Shown: positions 59,467 through 64,000 of the stretch, piece by piece
Layout: each line of letters opens with the position of its first letter
Position numbering within the stretch: the stretch's first letter is position 1
NCBI RefSeq assembly: GCF_051106095.1
Contig: NC_135787.1
Location: 177,317,501 to 177,381,500 of the forward strand
DNA from: Pogona vitticeps
Taxonomy: Eukaryota; Chordata; Lepidosauria; Squamata; Agamidae
DNA: 64,000 nt
Direction: 5' to 3'
Made by a program: the position numbers and the translations under genes
The notes under the pieces: model-generated
Seen by the model: the letters and a program-made list of their open reading frames with translations, nothing else
Databases searched by the model: none
Told to the model about the DNA's origin: nothing

Positions 59467-59935
59467 CGAGCCCGCCTGTGTGGCCTTGGGCAAGCTACAC
59501 AGTCCCAGGATGCCCCTAGAACAGTGATGGTGAACCTTTTTGGGCTCGCATGCTCAAAGTGAAAAAAAAAGAAAAAACCAGCGGGCGGCAGAACTGGAAG
59601 TGGTGACGGAAAGGGGAATCCCGGGCACGGAGGTGCCTTGAGACCCCACTCTGGAGCCGTCGCCAGCACCAGCTGCTCCGGATCATGACCTGCTGCCTAT
59701 TGAAGCCCCAGCACCGTGGCTGCAGCCTCCTCAAGTTTGGCTGCGGGGGGGGGGGGGAGCGATCCAGCGACCTGTGGCTCATGTGCCCGCAGAAAGGGCT
59801 CTGCATGCCAGCTGTGGCATGCATGCTATAGGTTCGCCATTGCTGCCTTAGAAGAAGGGAGTGATAAACCGCTTCTGTGTGTTCTCTATCTAGAAAACTT
59901 TGGGTTGACATGACAGCATGCAATTATTATTATAT
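59467..59935 (+). mobile_element. SINE 3' part split by a hAT MITE
   Basis: GGCCTTGGGCAAGC and CACAGTCCCAGGATGCCCC at 59480-59521 continue after the MITE with GAAGGGAGTGATAAACCGC and TTCTCTATCTAGAAAAC. The order matches the minus-strand SINE at 57062. The tRNA-like head is missing. Confidence 0.65.
59522..59845. mobile_element. hAT-type MITE with 8-bp TSD
   Basis: The left end CAGTGATGGTGAACCTTTTT and the right end AGGTTCGCCATTGCTG are inverted. Flanking CCCTAGAA (59514-59521) and CCTTAGAA (59846-59853) differ at one base. The interior is GC-rich with GCAGCC-type words and a poly-G run, and has no transposase. Confidence 0.88.
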
Positions 59936-61073
59936 GGAAGATAGGAAATAATAGTGCATGCATGAGACAGTATGAAGAGTGCTCAACTACAGATGCTGCT
60001 TACCTTGACACATCTGTTTGTTTGCAGTAGCTGAGTGATCATACAGGAAGGATAGGTAGTGCATGGCTTGGTTTCTTGCCCTTCCCCCTCATGCCCCGAG
60101 CCCTGACTTTTTAAAAGCAAGGGGAATTGTATTCCTGGAGTTGTTTTTTCTCCCTTCCTTGAAAGCCTGCCTCACAAATCTTTTCATTCAAAATTAGTTT
60201 TTTCTGAAAATGGGAAGTGACCTTCCAGTGTCTGGCTCTCTTGAATTTCAATGAGGTTTGTGAGTGTGCTGTTGCTGCTGCAGGTCAATGACCTTTGAAC
60301 CTTCGGATGTTCACTCTCCATCCCACAGAGGCTTGTTGGAAGTGGAATGAGGGAGAAGAGAAAGAAAAAAATATTACAAAGAAGCAAACCCTGAAATACT
60401 AATGTAGAATTCTAAGAATTTACAATCAAAACGAGTGATGGTGGTTATTATTGTTTGCCTTGTGATTCCAAAAGGCAGAGGCACAGCCTGTGCCCTTGAG
60501 TTCCCCCTCCCTTTTCGCTGTTCAGAGGTTCAGTCAGAGTTCATGCACAGCAATCTATGAGGATCAGACAGCGGTAGACAAGATTCCAGGTAAAACAACA
60601 CACTTTTCTATTTGAGAGTTTCAGATCACATCAACATACAGCATTATATAGGGCTGGATTATCATTTAGACATGAAGCTCCTGAAATCTGTGGGATTTTT
60701 TAGTTATGACTGCCTGAATCCCCACTTCAGCTAGACCTGTTGGAAACATAAGTATATATCCCACGATGTATGTTTCTAAATAGACAACTTGTTCTTCAGT
60801 TCCTGTAGAAAATGGCAAATGCTGGAACATTTTGGAACTCGCATTTGCACCGCCATTTGCTCTTGTTATGCCAAATCCATCTGCCTGGGTTTAGCATGGT
60901 GACAGAGGAACAAAATGGATTTGTTAGGGTCAGTGCTTCTCAATGTGAAGCTTGACTTAGATGGGCAACGGAGGCCTAGTTTGCACTCTGCGGACAAAGC
61001 ATCTGAACAGCTTGGTGGCTGCCATCGGCTTCTGAAGCTCTTAGTGAGAAGCAATAACACAGTTTGCATGTGC

Positions 61074-61081
61074 TCTCTCTC

Positions 61082-61166
<85 letters not shown>
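61074..61166 (+). repeat. (CT)n(GT)n compound microsatellite
   Basis: About 56 bp of CT with a single CG-containing interruption, directly followed by about 36 bp of GT. Both the polypyrimidine and the alternating purine-pyrimidine parts are known to adopt non-B forms. Confidence 0.95.
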
Positions 61167-61169
<3 letters not shown>

Positions 61170-61499
61170 TATATATACTGGGTTTTGTTTGTCATTCAGT
61201 AATAGTTTGATGCCTAGTACATACTCGCGCCTCGAAATAGTGACTTCAAAGCTGCTTGGATAATATGCATGAAAGAAGCTCTTTAAGACCCAGTGGCAGA
61301 ACAAGATTTGTCATTAGGTAACCTTTACTGTGGAGTAGAAATTGTAAGGGTGGATTGGTATGGGTGTTTGATGTAGCCAAACCAGACGAGAGTTCTGTGG
61401 AAACGTAAAAGACAAGACTAAGTATGCTCAGTTCATAAAAGCTTAGGCCAAATTAAACTGGGTTTTAAAGTGCCACAAAAAAGTGTTTTTGCACATGTC

Positions 61500-62369
61500 T
61501 ATGAGGCATTTCCAACACTGAATTCCTGGCAACTATCCCAAGCCAGAATTAAGATTGCCTGAAGAAATATCAACAACCTCCGATATGCAGATGATACCAC
61601 TCTGATGGCAGAAAGTGAGGAGGAATTAAGGAACCTCTTAATGAGGGTGAAAGAGGATAGTGCAAAAAAAAACGGTCTGAAGCTCAATATCAAAAAAACT
61701 AAGATCATGGCCACTGGTCACATCACCTCCTGGCAAATAGAAGGGCAGGATATGGAGACAGTGACAGATTTCACTTTCTTGGGCTCCATGATCACTGCAG
61801 ATGGTGACAGCAGCCCCAAAATTAAAATACTGTATGCCTGCTTCTTGGGAGGAAAGCGATGACAAACCTCGACAGCATCTTAAAAAGCAGAGACATCACC
61901 TTGCCAACAAAAGTCCGAATAGTCAAAGCTATGGTTTTTCCCGTAATGTACAGAAGTGAGAGCTGGACCATAAAGGAAACTGACCGCCGAAGAATTGATG
62001 CTTTTGAATTGTGGTGTTGGAGGAGGATCTTGAGAGTCCCCTGAACTGCAAGGAGAACAAACCTATCAATTCTAAGGGAAATCAACCCTGAGTGCTCACT
62101 GGAGGGACAGATCCTGAAGCTGAGGCTCCAATACTTTGGCCATCTCATGAGAAGAGAAGACTCCCTGGAAAAGACGCTGATGTTGGGAAAGTGTGAAAGC
62201 AGGAGGAGAAGAGGACCACAGAGGATGAGATGGTTGGACAGTGTCATCGAAGCAACCAACATGAATTTAATCCAACTCTGGGAGGCAGTGGAAGACAGGA
62301 GGGCCTGGCATGCTCTGGTCCATGGGGTCACAAAGAGTCGGACACAACTAAACGACTAAACAACAACAA
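61500..62369 (+). mobile_element. Bov-B (RTE clade) LINE, 5'-truncated, 3' end complete
   Basis: The frame begins in the reverse transcriptase palm: RYADDTTLMAESEEEL, with the catalytic YADD at 61584-61595. It continues LNIKKTKIMA and FLGSMITADGDSSPKIK, then shifts frame near 61835. After the shift come MTNLDSILKSRDITLPTK, FELWCWRRILRVP, a TGG-to-TGA stop at 62042, and then LRLQYFGHLMRREDSLEKTL to VTKSRTQLND. The 3' end has the GTCGGACACAACTAAACGAC motif and a CAACAACAA tail. Two disabling changes are seen in about 800 coding bases, so it is relatively young. Bov-B is known for horizontal transfer and for moving Sauria SINEs. Confidence 0.92.
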
Positions 62370-63033
62370 TCTTAGTTTTTGGGGTAATAAAGAATCTTCT
62401 GTATTCATAATAAACAAACAAACAAATTAGGTTTATGGCATGTGAGGGGCTGAGTTGTTGAAAAGCAAATCAGCAGCTGCACATAGGCACACAGTACAGT
62501 ATGTTGCTTATAATGATGTGTCTGTCTGCTTCATTGTGATATACTAAAGCAACTGTGCCTTGAAGTGGGGGAAAGCAGATTTCTCTGGCAATTTTTAAGT
62601 GCAGCATCTGGCTTCTTTACAGTGGCCTTACTCTCTTGATTGGAGAAATATGGCTGCAGCAGATTTGTTTGATAATCAACCAACAGGAGGTTTGTCCACA
62701 GTTGCACATGTTCATCTTATCTTATCTTTGTCCTTTCCCCCTAATCTACATGTAATTGTGAACTCTTTGTGCTAGAGTTTTCTCTATTGTTTTATAAATC
62801 ACCCCTATTTTTCACCCTCCCTCATAATGACTTGGGTCCAGGGTCACCTAGTGAAATGGGTTGGGTAGTAGAGTCAGGAAGGATGTGAATTAAACTCCAC
62901 AATGCATAAGTAATTTATGGCTCTTGGTTTAGATGGCTTTAAAGGGGAAATTAGACAAACAAGGAAGGTGGGGAGAAAGGCATGGGAATGAACCTCTAGC
63001 TTCTGTAGCTGCATGAGACAAATTGCTGAGGTA
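62370..63033. other. Intronic DNA without recognised feature
   Basis: AT-rich sequence with a short CAAA run near 62415. No exon, RNA gene or nameable repeat was seen. Confidence 0.6.
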
Positions 63034-63686
63034 CCGTATTTTTCGCTCCATAAGACACACCAAATTTTTAGAAGAAAACAGGAAAAAAATAATCTGTTTT
63101 CTTCTCCTAAAAATTGGTGAGCCTTATGGAGAGGTCCCTCTTATGGAACACACCCTAGGACCCTTTGGAGGCTCACCCAGCCGCTCCCGGAGGCCAGAGC
63201 CTCAAAAGAGTCCCAGAGGTGGCGATTTCGCCCCCTCTGACCCCTGGGGGGGCAGGGTGAGTCTCTAAAGGGTCCTAGGGTGTGTTCCAGGACCCTTTAG
63301 AGACTCCCCCTCCCCCCAGGGGTCAGAGGGGGCGAAACCGCTACCTTCTAGGACTCTTCTGAGGCTTCCCAAGCCTCAAAAGAGTCCCAGAAGGCGGCGA
63401 TTTCGCCCGCGCTGGCCCCGTGGGAGGCGTGGGGGGAGCATTGCAAGGGTCCGAGTGAGTCTTCCCGGACCCTTGCGACGCTCCCCCCACCTGGAAGCTG
63501 GCAATTTCGCCCACGCTGGCCCCATGGGGGTGGGGGGAGCGTCACAAGGGTCCGGGAAGACCCTTGCCACGCTCCGCCCCACGGGGCCAGCGGGGGCGAA
63601 ATCGCCGCCTTCGCTCCATAAGACGCACAGACTTCCCCCCCCACATTTTTGGGGGGGGAATGCGTGTTATGGAGCAAAAAATACGG
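63034..63686. mobile_element. TA-flanked DNA transposon (MITE) with GC-rich core
   Basis: The left end CCGTATTTTTCGCTCCATAAG and the right end GGAGCAAAAAATACGG are inverted, and TA flanks both sides (63032-63033, 63687-63688). The core (63120-63620) is unusually GC-rich. It contains repeated forward and inverted phrases such as CCTAGGACCCTTT/AGGGTCCTAGG, GGCGATTTCGCCC and AAGAGTCCCAGA. Most likely a Tc1/mariner-type non-autonomous element; no transposase. Confidence 0.8.
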
Positions 63687-63924
63687 TAATTGGAAGAGGA
63701 TAGAATAACATTGGAAGTCTGCTGCCATAATGTATTCTAGAGTTTCCAGAGGGATTTCCCCCCCCCCCCCCCGGTACCACTTCAGCAGCCAAATGCTGTT
63801 TCAGACATCTAATTAGATCTAGCAGGTCAGTTGTTCTGTCCTTGGAGAAGGGACATTTTGTCCTTTGACATTCGGCTGACTACTTGGAGAAACCTGAGTG
63901 AATAATAGTAATTTCTTATCCATA

Positions 63925-64000
63925 TTAGGATATTACCTTTATTAGGCCAACCAAAAATGGCATGAAAAATGTGCAAGCTCTTGCAATATCTTTTTCAGGC
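63925..64000 (+). repeat. Start of an interspersed repeat, cut by window end
   Basis: TACCTTTATTAGGCCAACC, ATGTGCAAGCTCTTGCAAT and CTTTTTCAGGC follow the order of a reptile retroposon tail, possibly the same family as the fragment at 48206. Too short to classify. Confidence 0.4.

Larger units (their letters stand above)
36615..64000 (+). other. DENND5B: DENND5B intron 1 (5' part, runs off window)
   Basis: Begins at the GTAAGC donor and continues to the window end with no exon that I recognise. Apart from the elements listed separately, the stretches 37471-42526, 43091-45420, 46576-47699, 48321-50629, 53326-54488, 56072-57061, 57655-59328 and 59936-61073 are AT-rich intronic DNA without supported features. 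At least 27 kb of intron 1 is consistent with a large DENND5B gene. Conserved intronic enhancers cannot be judged without alignment. Confidence 0.7.

Noticed and set aside
60866-61202. Ser/Leu- and Arg/Glu-repeat frames
   Set aside because: They are translations of the (CT)n(GT)n microsatellite.

Overview
This window is animal nuclear DNA, most likely from a squamate reptile (lizard or snake). The clue is the set of repeats: Sauria-type tRNA SINEs, Bov-B LINE fragments, a second RTE-like LINE with a partner tRNA SINE, Tigger-like and hAT MITEs, and CR1-like LINE fragments. The species cannot be named from sequence alone. Only one protein-coding exon can be supported: coding exon 1 of DENND5B (+ strand, 36488-36614), inside a CpG island at about 36.03-37.25 kb.

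Layout. (1) About 1-25,785 is one very large GC-rich tandem array, all in one orientation and running off the left edge. Its basic unit is about 77 bp. Three diverged monomers (A 77, B 77, C 70/71 bp) make a 224/225-bp higher-order unit, and multi-unit blocks are duplicated again at about 1.86, 2.17, 2.37 and 1.05 kb. The left part is the most diverged. An insertion of about 0.9 kb (541-1432) splits one monomer. The many long open frames in the array are a by-product of 225 being divisible by 3; they are not genes. (2) About 25.8-36.0 kb is intergenic DNA with MITEs, SINEs, an RTE LINE fragment and microsatellites. (3) About 36.0-37.25 kb is the DENND5B promoter, CpG island and first coding exon. 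(4) 36,615-64,000 is the start of a very long DENND5B intron 1. No second exon was recognised in it. It holds nested DNA transposons, SINEs, Bov-B fragments, a near-perfect hairpin MITE and several microsatellites.

Nothing here forms an operon or a set of interacting genes. The main point of interest is the higher-order tandem array lying about 10 kb upstream of DENND5B. Next in interest are several well-preserved transposon nesting events with readable target-site duplications. Repeat family names were assigned from memory and need a RepeatMasker check.
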